A stretch of DNA of 64,000 bases from Prevotella sp. (lineage in GTDB: Bacteria > Bacteroidota > Bacteroidia > Bacteroidales > Bacteroidaceae): positions 1 through 64,000 of the forward strand of contig JAFTFX010000011.1 in NCBI GenBank assembly GCA_017458225.1, written 5' to 3'. This document shows positions 27,765 through 35,736 of this stretch, in pieces; the stretch's first letter is position 1, and each line of letters begins with the position of its first letter. The translations under genes and the position numbers were made by a program. The notes beneath the pieces are model-generated. The model was not told the origin of the DNA. It saw nothing but the letters and a program-made list of their open reading frames with translations, and did not search any database.

Positions 27765-28814
27765 ATGAAACGAACAATCCTATTGGCAATCATCGCCGCC
27801 ACCCTTGCCGCCACGGCCTCGGCACAGGGACAGCGCCGCCGCGCGCCGCGCGAAGCCTTCCAGACCGACACCCCCATGGCCCACGACCCCGTAATGGCCA
27901 AGGAGGGCGACACCTACTACGTCTACTCCACAGGCTGGGGCATCCAGCAGATGACCTCGAAGGACCGCAAGACGTGGACCGTGTTGCCGCAGCCGCTCAT
28001 GACCGTCATACCTGGCTGGACCACCGACTCTGTGCCTGGCTTCAGGGGCCATGTGTGGGCCCCCGATGTGCTGCAGTGGCACGGCCGCTGGTGGCTGGCT
28101 TACAGCTGCTCCACCTTCGGCAAGAACGGCTCGGCCATCGGTCTGCTGAGCACCCATTCGCTCGCTGCCGGCCTGTGGAAGGATGAAGGCTGCATTGTCT
28201 GCTCGCACGATTGGAAGCGGGATGCTGCCGGCCAGCCCACGGGCGACAACTGGAACGCCATAGACCCCAACTTCGTCATTGATGATGACGATTCGCCCTG
28301 GCTGGTGTGGGGCTCGTTCTGGGACGGCATTCAGCTGGCGCGCCTTGACACCACTATGCATCTGGCATCGAAGCCCGTCACCATTGCCCGTCGCCACCAG
28401 CTGGGCGACCCCAATGCTGCTGAAAATCCCACCTCGCGTTTTGCTGGCCGCAACGCCATCGAGGCCCCCTTCATCTTCAAGCACGGTGGCTACTACTATC
28501 TCTTCGTATCGTGGGACTACTGCTGCCGTGGGGCCAAGAGCAACTACCGCGTGGCCGTGGGGCGCAGCACCACCGTCAGCGGCCCCTATCTGGACCGCGA
28601 GGGCCGCGACATGCTCGCTGGCGGCGGCACCCTCTTCCTGGAGGGCGACAAGCAACAGTGGGAAGCCGCAGGCCACTGTGCCGCCTACACCTTCGACGGT
28701 CAGGACCTGTTCGTCTGCCACGGCTACAGCACGCAGCGGAACGGTGCCGCCATGCTCTTGCAGCGCACCATCGGCTGGACAGACGACGGATGGCCTGAAC
28801 TTGTTGCTCAGTAA
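27765..28814 (+). CDS. GH43-family glycosidase
   Basis: 349 residues from the ATG at 27765; signal peptide ends ATASA. Five-bladed propeller residues of GH43 are visible: Asp41 in AHDPVMA, Asp167 in AIDPNFVID and Glu233 in NAIEAPFIF, with HVWAPDV between. It resembles the arabinan endo-1,5-arabinosidase-like branch, so it may act on arabinose-containing side chains and not on mannan itself; GH43 also contains xylosidases and galactosidases. It has its own promoter and ends before a tandem repeat and terminator. Confidence 0.9.
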   Translation: MKRTILLAIIAATLAATASAQGQRRRAPREAFQTDTPMAHDPVMAKEGDTYYVYSTGWGIQQMTSKDRKTWTVLPQPLMTVIPGWTTDSVPGFRGHVWAPDVLQWHGRWWLAYSCSTFGKNGSAIGLLSTHSLAAGLWKDEGCIVCSHDWKRDAAGQPTGDNWNAIDPNFVIDDDDSPWLVWGSFWDGIQLARLDTTMHLASKPVTIARRHQLGDPNAAENPTSRFAGRNAIEAPFIFKHGGYYYLFVSWDYCCRGAKSNYRVAVGRSTTVSGPYLDREGRDMLAGGGTLFLEGDKQQWEAAGHCAAYTFDGQDLFVCHGYSTQRNGAAMLLQRTIGWTDDGWPELVAQ

Positions 28815-28831
28815 AGATAGGAGGAAAGCCC

Positions 28832-28890
28832 AATTTATGCATAAATTCATCCGATTTATGCGTAAATTGAATGAATTTATGCATAAATAG
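28832..28890 (+). repeat. ~21-bp tandem repeat with palindromic core
   Basis: Three units built on ATTTATGCATAAAT (self-complementary; the middle copy has GCG) spaced 22 and 20 bases apart, starting 18 bases after the GH43 stop codon. Confidence 0.75.
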
Positions 28891-28912
28891 CCTTTGAGAC
28901 GATATAAACAAG

Positions 28913-28946
28913 ACGGCAATCCTAATGGGGTAGGGTTGCCGTTTTA
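28913..28946 (+). terminator. Rho-independent terminator after GH43
   Basis: ACGGCAATCCTA pairs with TAGGGTTGCCGT around a six-base loop, followed by TTTTATT. Confidence 0.8.
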
Positions 28947-29014
28947 TTCTGTTTGTCGAACGAAAAGTGTCGGTCACTGGCAAGAAAGTTGCAGACCCTT
29001 TGGCGGCAAAAGCG

Positions 29015-29022
29015 TAACTTTG
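29015..29022 (+). promoter_or_regulatory. Promoter -7 element of the GH130 operon
   Basis: TAACTTTG fits TAnnTTTG, 34 bases before the GH130 ATG. The nearest upstream TTG (28989) is 23 bases away, slightly long. Confidence 0.6.
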
Positions 29023-29056
29023 CACCCAACAAAAAACAAACAAACGAAAGCAAAAA

Positions 29057-30280
29057 ATGAAAAGTTTCAAGGAAAGAGTTGCAGAACTTCGCCAACACCA
29101 CGAGGAGCTGCTTTCGCGCAAGAACGAGCCGCTGAGCCCTGACTGCTCGGGCAAGGAGATGTTCTGCTATGCCGGCGACGGCATCTACCAGAAGTACCGC
29201 TACCCTGTGCTGACAGCTGACCACACACCGCTGGAGTGGCGATATGATTTCTGTGAGAAGGACAACCCCTACCTGATGCAGCGCATCATAATGAACGCGG
29301 TGCTGAACGCCGGGGCCATCCGCCTGGATGGGCGCTACTTGCTGGTGTGCCGCGTGGAGGGGGCCGACCGCAAGAGCTTCTTCGCCGTGGCCGAGAGCCC
29401 TAACGGCATCGACAACTTCCGCTTCTGGGAGGAGCCCGTCACCATGCCCGACACGGAGGAGCCCGCCACCAACATCTACGACATGCGACTGACGCAGCAC
29501 GAGGACGGCTGGATCTACGGCGTGTTCTGTGCCGAGCGCCACGATGACAGCTGCCCAGGCGACCTCTCGGCAGCCACGGCCACGGCGGCCATAGCGCGCA
29601 CACGAGACCTGAAAACGTGGGAACGACTGCCCGACCTGAAGTCGAAGAGCCAGCAGCGCAACGTGGTGCTGCATCCCGAGTTCGTGGATGGGCGGTACGC
29701 CTTCTACACCCGTCCGCAGGACGGCTTCATCGACACCGGCAGCGGCGGCGGCATAGGCTGGGCGCTGGTGGACGACATCACCCATGCCGAGGTGAAGGAG
29801 GAGCGCATCATCAACGCGCGCCACTACCACACCATCATGGAGGTGAAGAACGGCGAGGGCCCGCACCCCATCAAGACCGACCGCGGATGGCTGCACTTGG
29901 CCCACGGCGTGAGGGCCACGGCCAGCGGACTGCGCTACGTGCTCTACATGTACATGACGGCCCTTGACGACCCCACGCGCGTCATCGCCCAGCCGGGCGG
30001 CTACCTGCTGGTGCCCGAGGGCGAGGAGTATGTGGGCGACGTGATGAACGTGGCCTTCGCCAATGGATGGATCAAGGATCCCGACGGGCGCGTGCTGATC
30101 TACTACGCCACGGCCGACACGCGGTTGCACGTGGCCGTGTCGTCGGTAGACCGCCTCACAGACTACTGCATGAACACCCCCGAGGACGGGCTGACCACTG
30201 CCGCCTCGGTAGAGACCATCAAACGGCTAATCAATAAAAATAGACTCTCCTCCGACCCCTCCCTGGAGGGAGGGGAGTAG
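29057..30280 (+). CDS. GH130 4-O-beta-mannosyl-glucose phosphorylase
   Basis: 407 residues, cytoplasmic (no signal). GH130 enzymes split beta-mannosyl bonds with phosphate; the relative in Bacteroides fragilis converts 4-O-beta-mannosyl-glucose to mannose 1-phosphate and glucose. Asp142 in NIYDMRLT matches the family's catalytic Asp; RNVVLHPEF and HYHTIME are conserved phosphate/sugar-binding stretches. The following transporter and 2-epimerase complete the known mannobiose pathway, which supports this specificity within GH130. The final 12 residues ([12 protein letters not shown]) and the stop are encoded by a palindromic element copy. Confidence 0.93.
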   Translation: MKSFKERVAELRQHHEELLSRKNEPLSPDCSGKEMFCYAGDGIYQKYRYPVLTADHTPLEWRYDFCEKDNPYLMQRIIMNAVLNAGAIRLDGRYLLVCRVEGADRKSFFAVAESPNGIDNFRFWEEPVTMPDTEEPATNIYDMRLTQHEDGWIYGVFCAERHDDSCPGDLSAATATAAIARTRDLKTWERLPDLKSKSQQRNVVLHPEFVDGRYAFYTRPQDGFIDTGSGGGIGWALVDDITHAEVKEERIINARHYHTIMEVKNGEGPHPIKTDRGWLHLAHGVRATASGLRYVLYMYMTALDDPTRVIAQPGGYLLVPEGEEYVGDVMNVAFANGWIKDPDGRVLIYYATADTRLHVAVSSVDRLTDYCMNTPEDGLTTAASVETIKRLINKNRLSSDPSLEGGE

Positions 30281-30281
30281 T
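30242..30281 (-). repeat. Palindromic element copy 4 (overlaps GH130 stop)
   Basis: Reverse-oriented copy: GACTCTCCTCCGACCCCTCC then CTGGAGGGAGGGGAGTAG. It encodes the C-terminal 12 residues of GH130 and its TAG stop. Confidence 0.87.
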
Positions 30282-30316
30282 TTGACTTTCCTCTTCAGAT
30301 AGCAATAACGATTAAA

Positions 30317-31762
30317 ATGGAAGAAATAATAAAGCAAAATAAAGTAACAACTCCCTTCCCTCACAGGGAGGGGCAGGGGGTGAGTCTCTTAGAGAAAATA
30401 GGCTACGGCCTAGGCGACATGTCGGCATCGATGTTTTGGAAACTCTTCGGTGCCTACCTGATGATATTCTATACCGACGTGTTCGGCATGTCGGCGGCGG
30501 TGGTGGGAACCATGTTCCTCATCACCCGAGTGTGGGACTCGCTGTTCGACCCCATCGTGGGGGTGGTGGCCGACCGCACGGAGACGCGCTGGGGCAAGTT
30601 CCGCCCCTATCTGCTGTGGCTGGCGGTGCCCTTCGGCCTGATGGCCGTCCTGACGTTCTACACACCGCCCTTCGGCGAGACGGGCAAGGTGGTCTACGCC
30701 TTCGTGACCTACTCGCTGATGATGATGGTCTACTCGGCTATCAACGTGCCCTATGCTTCGCTGCTGGGCGTGATGAGCCCCCATCCGCAGGACCGCAACG
30801 TGCTCTCTACCTTCCGTATGATGTTTGCCTACATAGGCTCGTTCGTAGCCCTGCTGCTGTTCATGCCGCTGGTGAATGCCTTTACTGGGGGCGACACGCA
30901 GCAGGAGGTGCAGCAGCACGGATGGCTGATGGCCGTAGGGGTGATTGCCGTGGCCTGCACACTGCTGTTTCTGGGCTGCTTCAGGCTGACGAAGGAGCGT
31001 GTGAAGCCCGTGAAGCAGGCAAAGACACCGCTGAAGACCGACATACGCGACCTGCTGAGCAACCGCCCGTGGTGGATATTGCTGGGGGCTGGCATTGCCT
31101 CGCTGGTGTTCAACAGTATTCGCGACGGGGCTACGGTCTACTACTTCAAATATTTTGTAGACGAGACGGCCTTCGGCGACGTGACCATCGCAGGCATTCC
31201 GTTCGTGCTGAGCGGACTGTATCTGGCCGTGGGACAGGCTTCTAATATAATAGGTGTGGTGCTGGCAGCTCCGGTGGCATCGAAGATTGGCAAGCGGCAG
31301 ACGTTCATGTGGGCCATGATCATCGCCACGGTGCTCTCGGTGGTCTTCTACTTCGTGGGCCGCGACCAGCTGGGACTGATCTTCGGTCTGCAGGTGCTCA
31401 TCTCGATCTGTGCCGGCAGCGTGTTCCCCCTGCTGTGGAGCATGTATGCCGACTGCGCCGACTACTCGGAGCTGAAGACGGGCAACCGCGCCACGGGACT
31501 GATCTTCTCGTCGAGCTCGATGAGCCAGAAGTTCGGATGGGCTATAGGCACCGCCGTCACCGGCTGGCTGCTCGCTGCCTTCGGCTTCCAGGCCAACGCT
31601 GTGCAGAACGCTGAGACCATACAGGGCATCAAGATGTTCCTGTCGCTGCTGCCTGCCGTGGGCACCGCCCTGAGCGTGGCCTTCATTTTCTTCTATCCGC
31701 TCACGGAACAGAAAATGCAGGAAATCACGAATCAACTGGAGTCTTTGCGAAAAAAGAAATAA
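30317..31762 (+). CDS. MFS/GPH-family disaccharide transporter
   Basis: 481 residues, about 12 membrane helices. It has the glycoside-pentoside-hexuronide signature: YGLGDMSASMFWKLFGAYL, YTDVFG and TRVWDSLFDPIVGVVADRTETRWGKFRPYLL. By position between GH130 and the 2-epimerase it should carry mannobiose or mannosyl-glucose across the inner membrane. Residues ~12-24 (TPFPHREGQGVS) come from a palindromic element copy inserted just before the first helix. Translation could also start at the GTG (30380) inside that element, which would trim the insertion. Ends 39 bases before the epimerase. Confidence 0.92.
   Translation: MEEIIKQNKVTTPFPHREGQGVSLLEKIGYGLGDMSASMFWKLFGAYLMIFYTDVFGMSAAVVGTMFLITRVWDSLFDPIVGVVADRTETRWGKFRPYLLWLAVPFGLMAVLTFYTPPFGETGKVVYAFVTYSLMMMVYSAINVPYASLLGVMSPHPQDRNVLSTFRMMFAYIGSFVALLLFMPLVNAFTGGDTQQEVQQHGWLMAVGVIAVACTLLFLGCFRLTKERVKPVKQAKTPLKTDIRDLLSNRPWWILLGAGIASLVFNSIRDGATVYYFKYFVDETAFGDVTIAGIPFVLSGLYLAVGQASNIIGVVLAAPVASKIGKRQTFMWAMIIATVLSVVFYFVGRDQLGLIFGLQVLISICAGSVFPLLWSMYADCADYSELKTGNRATGLIFSSSSMSQKFGWAIGTAVTGWLLAAFGFQANAVQNAETIQGIKMFLSLLPAVGTALSVAFIFFYPLTEQKMQEITNQLESLRKKK
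30349..30387 (+). repeat. Palindromic element copy 5 (transporter N-terminus)
   Basis: ACTCCCTTCCCTCACAGGG then AGGGGCAGGGGGTGAGTCT. It is only 67 bases from copy 4 and in opposite orientation, so the two face each other across the GH130-transporter junction. Confidence 0.9.
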
Positions 31763-31801
31763 AAGCAGCTGAAAATCTTCATTCTTCACTCTTCACAAAA
31801 A

Positions 31802-33028
31802 ATGACGCTACAAGAACTGAAACAATCGGCCCGACAGCTGCTGGAAGAGAATATCCTCAGCTTCTGGCTCACAAAAATGGTGGACCGCGAGAACGGCGGC
31901 TTCTATGGCCGCATAGACGGCAACAACGTGCTGCACCCCAAAGCCGACAAAGGGGCGGTGCTCAATGCCCGAATACTGTGGACCTTCGCTGCTGCCTACA
32001 GGGTGTTAGGGGAAAAAGCCTATCTCGATGCCGCCTTGAGGGCAAAAGCCTATCTGCTCGACCACTTCATAGACCGTAAGAATGGCGGCATATACTGGAC
32101 GGTAGACTACCAGGGCCGTCCGCTGGACATGAAGAAGCAGTCGTATGCCATAGGCTTCGCCATCTACGGCATGAGCGAGTTGGCACGGGCCACGGGCGAC
32201 GAAGAGGCGCTGAATTGTGCCGTCGCCCTGTTCAATACGCTGGAGCAGCATGCCTACGACAGCCGGAACATGGGCTATATAGAAGCGCTGACGTACGACT
32301 GGCGGCCCATCGGCGACATGCGCCTGTCGTATAAGGACGAGAACGGCAGCCGCACCATGAATACCCACCTGCACATTCTGGAACCCTACACCAACCTCTA
32401 TCGTGTGTGGAAAGACAGTCGGCTGGAGCGCCAACTGCGTGTTCTGATCAAGATCTTCACTGAAAAGTTGCTCAACCCCGAGACCAAGCACCTCGACCTG
32501 TTCTTCGACGACGAGTGGCAGGGCAAGCGCAACATAGAGAGCTATGGCCACGACATAGAAGCCGCCTGGCTGCTGACCGAGGCGCTGGAGGTGCTGGGCG
32601 ATGAGGAGCTGATGGCGAAGACCATGCCTATCGTCAACGAGATAGCCCATGCCTCAGAGGAGGGACTGCTGCCCGACGGCTCGATGATTCACGAGAAAAA
32701 CCTGACCACCGGCGTGGAAGACCGTGAACTGCACTGGTGGGTGCAGTGCGAGAACGTCATCGGACAACTGAACCAGTATCAGCACTTTGGCCACGACGAG
32801 GCTGCCCTGCAAAAGGCACTTCTCTGTTACCAGTATATACAGGATAACCTCGTAGACCGCGAGCACGGCGAGTGGTACTGGAGCTGCCGTCCCAACGATA
32901 GTATTCACTCAGCGACAAAGAATGCGCTTGGCTTGTCCAAGAATCGCGACGAAGACAAGGCCGGCCCCTGGAAGTGCCCCTATCACAACAGCCGCATGTG
33001 TCTGGAAATCATCGAGAGAATAGGATAG
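31802..33028 (+). CDS. Mannobiose 2-epimerase (AGE family)
   Basis: 408 residues, cytoplasmic, (alpha/alpha)6 barrel of the N-acylglucosamine/cellobiose 2-epimerase family. It interconverts the reducing-end mannose and glucose of beta-1,4-disaccharides; next to GH130 the role is mannobiose to mannosyl-glucose. Conserved stretches include FWLTKMVDRENGGFYG, SYAIGFAIYGMSE, GHDIEAAWLL and GPWKCPYHNSRMCLEI, with His residues in HDIEAA, HWWVQCE and YHNSRM in the expected catalytic positions. Last gene of the mannan locus; a direct repeat and terminator follow. Confidence 0.94.
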   Translation: MTLQELKQSARQLLEENILSFWLTKMVDRENGGFYGRIDGNNVLHPKADKGAVLNARILWTFAAAYRVLGEKAYLDAALRAKAYLLDHFIDRKNGGIYWTVDYQGRPLDMKKQSYAIGFAIYGMSELARATGDEEALNCAVALFNTLEQHAYDSRNMGYIEALTYDWRPIGDMRLSYKDENGSRTMNTHLHILEPYTNLYRVWKDSRLERQLRVLIKIFTEKLLNPETKHLDLFFDDEWQGKRNIESYGHDIEAAWLLTEALEVLGDEELMAKTMPIVNEIAHASEEGLLPDGSMIHEKNLTTGVEDRELHWWVQCENVIGQLNQYQHFGHDEAALQKALLCYQYIQDNLVDREHGEWYWSCRPNDSIHSATKNALGLSKNRDEDKAGPWKCPYHNSRMCLEIIERIG

Positions 33029-33042
33029 TACGCAAGAAAGTG

Positions 33043-33091
33043 TTGGGCGAGAACCCCTGCAAACGATTTTGGGCGAGAACCCCTGCAAACG
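33043..33091 (+). repeat. 26-bp direct repeat after the epimerase gene
   Basis: GGGCGAGAACCCCTGCAAAC occurs at 33045 and again at 33071, identical over ~23 bases. It begins 15 bases after the stop codon. The rest of 33029-33341 contains a terminator and tRNA-Lys. Confidence 0.85.
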
Positions 33092-33098
33092 AAAAACG

Positions 33099-33128
33099 AA
33101 AAAGAGAGGCCATTAGGTCTCTCTTTTT
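33099..33128. terminator. Terminator ending the GH130 operon, probably bidirectional
   Basis: AAAGAGAG and CTCTCTTT pair around a ten-base loop, with A-rich sequence on the left and TTTTT on the right, so it could also stop transcripts arriving from tRNA-Lys on the other strand. Confidence 0.7.
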
Positions 33129-33150
33129 GTAATCCTCTTGGAATCATTTG

Positions 33151-33223
33151 TGATCCGCTTGGGGCTCGAACCCAAGACCCCAACATTAAAAGTGTTGTGC
33201 TCTACCGACTGAGCTAGCGGATC
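33151..33223 (-). tRNA. tRNA-Lys (anticodon UUU)
   Basis: On the minus strand a 73-base cloverleaf: acceptor GATCCGC/GCGGATC, D arm GCTCAGTCGGTAGAGC, anticodon stem CAACA/TGTTG enclosing CTTTTAA (anticodon TTT), T arm with TTCGAGC, discriminator A. The CCA end is not encoded. It lies just downstream of tdk on the same strand. Confidence 0.95.
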
Positions 33224-33341
33224 AGGGCTTTCGTCTGAAAGCGGCTGCAAAGGTACGATGTTTTTTTGAAAAGACCAAATTTTAAGAGGCTTTTTTGCAG
33301 TTTTATTTGTCGGCCGCTTTTTCAGCAGCATGAGTAGCTGT

Positions 33342-33950
33342 TTACTTGGTGGTCTGTTCGGTTGCTTTCTGCTCGTCTTCCAGTATGGCCTTTTGGTAGC
33401 ACTCGCGGCAGAGTGGCTCATACTCGCTGGTCTCGCCAAGGAGCACGCGGCGGTCGCTGCTCACCTTGCGGTGACTGACGTATGCCAGATTGCCGCAACG
33501 CACACAGATGGCATGCACTTTGGTCACCTCGTCGGCAATGGCGCAGAGACCAGGCATCGGACCGAAGGGAATGCCTTTATAGTCCATGTCAAGACCGGCC
33601 ACAATGACGCGCACGCCGCGGTTGGCCAGCTCGTTGCACACGTCGATAAGGCCCATGTCGAGGAACTGTGCCTCGTCGATGCCCACAACGTCGATGTCGC
33701 TGGCTAGCAGCAGGATGGAGGCCGAAGAGTCGATGGGGGTGGAGAGAATGTGGTTCTGGTCGTGGCTGACCACATCTTCTTCTGAATAGCGCACGTCGAT
33801 GCTGGGTTTGAAGATTTCTACCCTTTGGCGAGCAAACTTGGCACGGCGCATGCGGCGGATGAGTTCCTCGGTCTTGCCCGAGAACATGGAGCCGCACACC
33901 ACCTCGATGCGGCCTGGGCGATGGGGCTCGCCCGAGAAGTTTTCTGTCAT
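33342..33950 (-). CDS. tdk: Thymidine kinase
   Basis: 202 residues from the ATG at 33950. Type II thymidine kinase: P-loop [16 protein letters not shown] with the catalytic Glu, lid region and a four-Cys zinc site (CVRCG and CRECY). It phosphorylates thymidine in the salvage pathway. A longer start at 33980 is excluded because it would lie in the promoter -7 element. Divergent from rsmI. Ends ~120 bases before tRNA-Lys on the same strand. Confidence 0.95.
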   Translation of the reverse strand: MTENFSGEPHRPGRIEVVCGSMFSGKTEELIRRMRRAKFARQRVEIFKPSIDVRYSEEDVVSHDQNHILSTPIDSSASILLLASDIDVVGIDEAQFLDMGLIDVCNELANRGVRVIVAGLDMDYKGIPFGPMPGLCAIADEVTKVHAICVRCGNLAYVSHRKVSSDRRVLLGETSEYEPLCRECYQKAILEDEQKATEQTTK

Positions 33951-33969
33951 AACTGGTCTGTTTTGCTTA

Positions 33970-34001
33970 CAAAAGTACAAATACGTTTTAAAAATTGCAA
34001 A
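33970..34001 (-). promoter_or_regulatory. Promoter of tdk
   Basis: Read on the minus strand: TTTG at 34001-33998, 20 bases, TACTTTTG at 33977-33970, ~20 bases before the tdk ATG. Confidence 0.75.
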
Positions 34002-34015
34002 GAATCGGCGTGTTT

Positions 34016-34047
34016 TTTGACTATAATTAAATAAATACTTATTTTTG
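34016..34047 (+). promoter_or_regulatory. Promoter of rsmI
   Basis: TTTG at 34016-34019, 20 bases, TATTTTTG at 34040-34047; the rsmI ATG is 8 bases further. The -33 elements of this and the tdk promoter are only 14 bases apart, back to back. Confidence 0.75.
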
Positions 34048-34055
34048 CATGCTGT

Positions 34056-34763
34056 ATGGGAACGCTATACATTGTGCCGACACCCGTCGGCAATATGGAG
34101 GACATGACCTACCGCGCAGTGCGCATCCTGAAGGAGGTAGATGTGGTGTTGGCCGAGGATACTCGCACGTCGGGTATTCTGCTGAAGCATTTCGATATTC
34201 ACAACCATCTGCTCTCTCACCATAAGTTTAATGAGCATGGCACGAGCCAGTCGGTCGTTGAGCGATTGCTGGCCGGGCAGAACGTGGCGCTGATCAGCGA
34301 TGCCGGCACGCCGGGCATCAGCGATCCGGGCTTCTTCCTGGTGCGCGAGGCTGTGAGGGCTGGGGTGGAGGTGCAGTGCCTGCCTGGAGCTACGGCTTTT
34401 GTGCCGGCACTGGTCAGCAGCGGTCTGCCTTGCGACCGTTTTGCCTTTGAGGGCTTCCTGCCGCAAAAGAAGGGGCGGCAGACGAAGATACTCTCGCTGG
34501 CCGACGAGCCGCGAACGATGATTTTCTATGAGTCGCCCTACAGGCTGGTGAAGACGCTGGAGCAGTTTGCCGAGGCCTACGGAGCAGAGCGCCAAGTGAG
34601 TGTGTGCAGGGAAATTTCAAAGGTGCACGAGGAGAGTGTGCGCGGCACGCTGGCTGAGGTTGCAGCCCATTTCAGGGAGCATGAGCCTAAGGGCGAAATT
34701 GTGATTGTGCTGGCAGGAAAGGAGAATTCTTCGCAAGCGAAGCATAAAGACTTGATAATTTAG
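34056..34763 (+). CDS. rsmI: 16S rRNA (cytidine-1402-2'-O)-methyltransferase
   Basis: 235 residues; SAM-dependent enzyme of the tetrapyrrole-methylase fold that modifies C1402 of 16S rRNA. Family motifs: [20 protein letters not shown] at the N-terminus, [29 protein letters not shown] and [13 protein letters not shown]. The C-terminal region found in E. coli RsmI is short here, as in many Bacteroidota. A lipoprotein gene follows 18 bases on, likely co-transcribed. Confidence 0.95.
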   Translation: MGTLYIVPTPVGNMEDMTYRAVRILKEVDVVLAEDTRTSGILLKHFDIHNHLLSHHKFNEHGTSQSVVERLLAGQNVALISDAGTPGISDPGFFLVREAVRAGVEVQCLPGATAFVPALVSSGLPCDRFAFEGFLPQKKGRQTKILSLADEPRTMIFYESPYRLVKTLEQFAEAYGAERQVSVCREISKVHEESVRGTLAEVAAHFREHEPKGEIVIVLAGKENSSQAKHKDLII

Positions 34764-34781
34764 AATTAAACTATAATTCCT

Positions 34782-35630
34782 ATGAAAAAGATTATTTTAT
34801 TTGCATCGCTGGCACTGGCCGTGACGGCATGCAAGGATTCAAGCAAGGGCCAGATTGCCGCTCTTGAACAGCAGTGCGACTCGCTGAGCCAGTTGGTCGC
34901 TCAGAAAGACAACGAGATCGACGATATGGTGGGCACGCTGAACGATATTGAAGCAGGCTTCCGTGAGATCTCGGCTGCTCAGGGACGAGTGTCGGTGGCC
35001 CAGAGTGGCGAGGGTGCTAATTCGGCCACGCTGATTCGTGAGAACATGCAGTTCATTCAGAGTACGATGCAGCAGAACCGCGAGCTCATCAACAAGCTGC
35101 GCAAGCAGTTGCGTGAGAGCACCATCAACGGCGAACAGCTGAAGCGCACACTCGACAATCTGACGGCTCAGTTGGTGGAGAAAGACCAGCAGTTGCGCGA
35201 ACTGCGCGAGCAGCTGGAGGCCAAGGAGATACACATTGCCGAACTGGATGAGACCATTGCCAGCCTGACAGAGGACGTGACGGCCCTGCAGGAGGAAACG
35301 ACCTCGAAGTCGGAGACCATCTCCGTGCAAGACAAACAGCTGAACACCGCCTGGTTCGTGTTCGGAACGAAGAAAGAGCTGAAGGAGCAGAACATCCTGA
35401 AAGACGGCAAGGTGCTGCAGCAGAACTTCAACAAAGACTACTTCACGAAGATTGATATTCGCGTAGACAAGGAAATCAAACTATATTCGCGCGATGCTGA
35501 GATTCTGACGGCTCATCCTGCCAGCAGCTACACGCTGCAGCGCGATGCCAACAAACAGTATGTGCTGCGCATCACCAATCCCAGTCAGTTCTGGAGTACC
35601 AGCAAGTATCTGGTGGTGCTGGTGAAATAG
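34782..35630 (+). CDS. Coiled-coil lipoprotein of unknown function
   Basis: 282 residues. Lipobox VTAC at ~17. Residues ~25-190 are heptad-rich and Gln/Glu/Leu-rich, predicted coiled coil; the last ~90 residues form a compact globular end (TAWFVFGTKKELKEQNIL, then YLVVLVK) that recurs in Bacteroidota envelope proteins, but I cannot name a domain. Probably an inner- or outer-membrane-anchored periplasmic scaffold. Follows rsmI at 18 bases and ends at a strong terminator. Confidence 0.8.
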   Translation: MKKIILFASLALAVTACKDSSKGQIAALEQQCDSLSQLVAQKDNEIDDMVGTLNDIEAGFREISAAQGRVSVAQSGEGANSATLIRENMQFIQSTMQQNRELINKLRKQLRESTINGEQLKRTLDNLTAQLVEKDQQLRELREQLEAKEIHIAELDETIASLTEDVTALQEETTSKSETISVQDKQLNTAWFVFGTKKELKEQNILKDGKVLQQNFNKDYFTKIDIRVDKEIKLYSRDAEILTAHPASSYTLQRDANKQYVLRITNPSQFWSTSKYLVVLVK

Positions 35631-35651
35631 AAATTCAACAAAAAGCGGATA

Positions 35652-35696
35652 CAAAAAAAGTCGTCGGGTAGGGAACTGCCCGGCGACTCTTTTTTC
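35652..35696. terminator. Bidirectional terminator between convergent genes
   Basis: AGTCGTCGGG pairs with CCCGGCGACT around a ten-base loop, with A7 on the left and T6 on the right. It can stop the rsmI unit (plus) and the M6 protease gene (minus). Confidence 0.88.
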
Positions 35697-35736
35697 ACTA
35701 TATTTTACAAATTTGCTGCTTGCCGATGTTTGTGAA

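Noticed and set aside
33029..33341. Integration site or mobile island at tRNA-Lys
   Set aside because: No integrase gene and no duplicated tRNA 3' end were found nearby; the 26-bp direct repeat there does not match the tRNA.
33951..33980. Longer N-terminus of thymidine kinase
   Set aside because: The added codons coincide with the tdk promoter -7 element, so they would not be transcribed.
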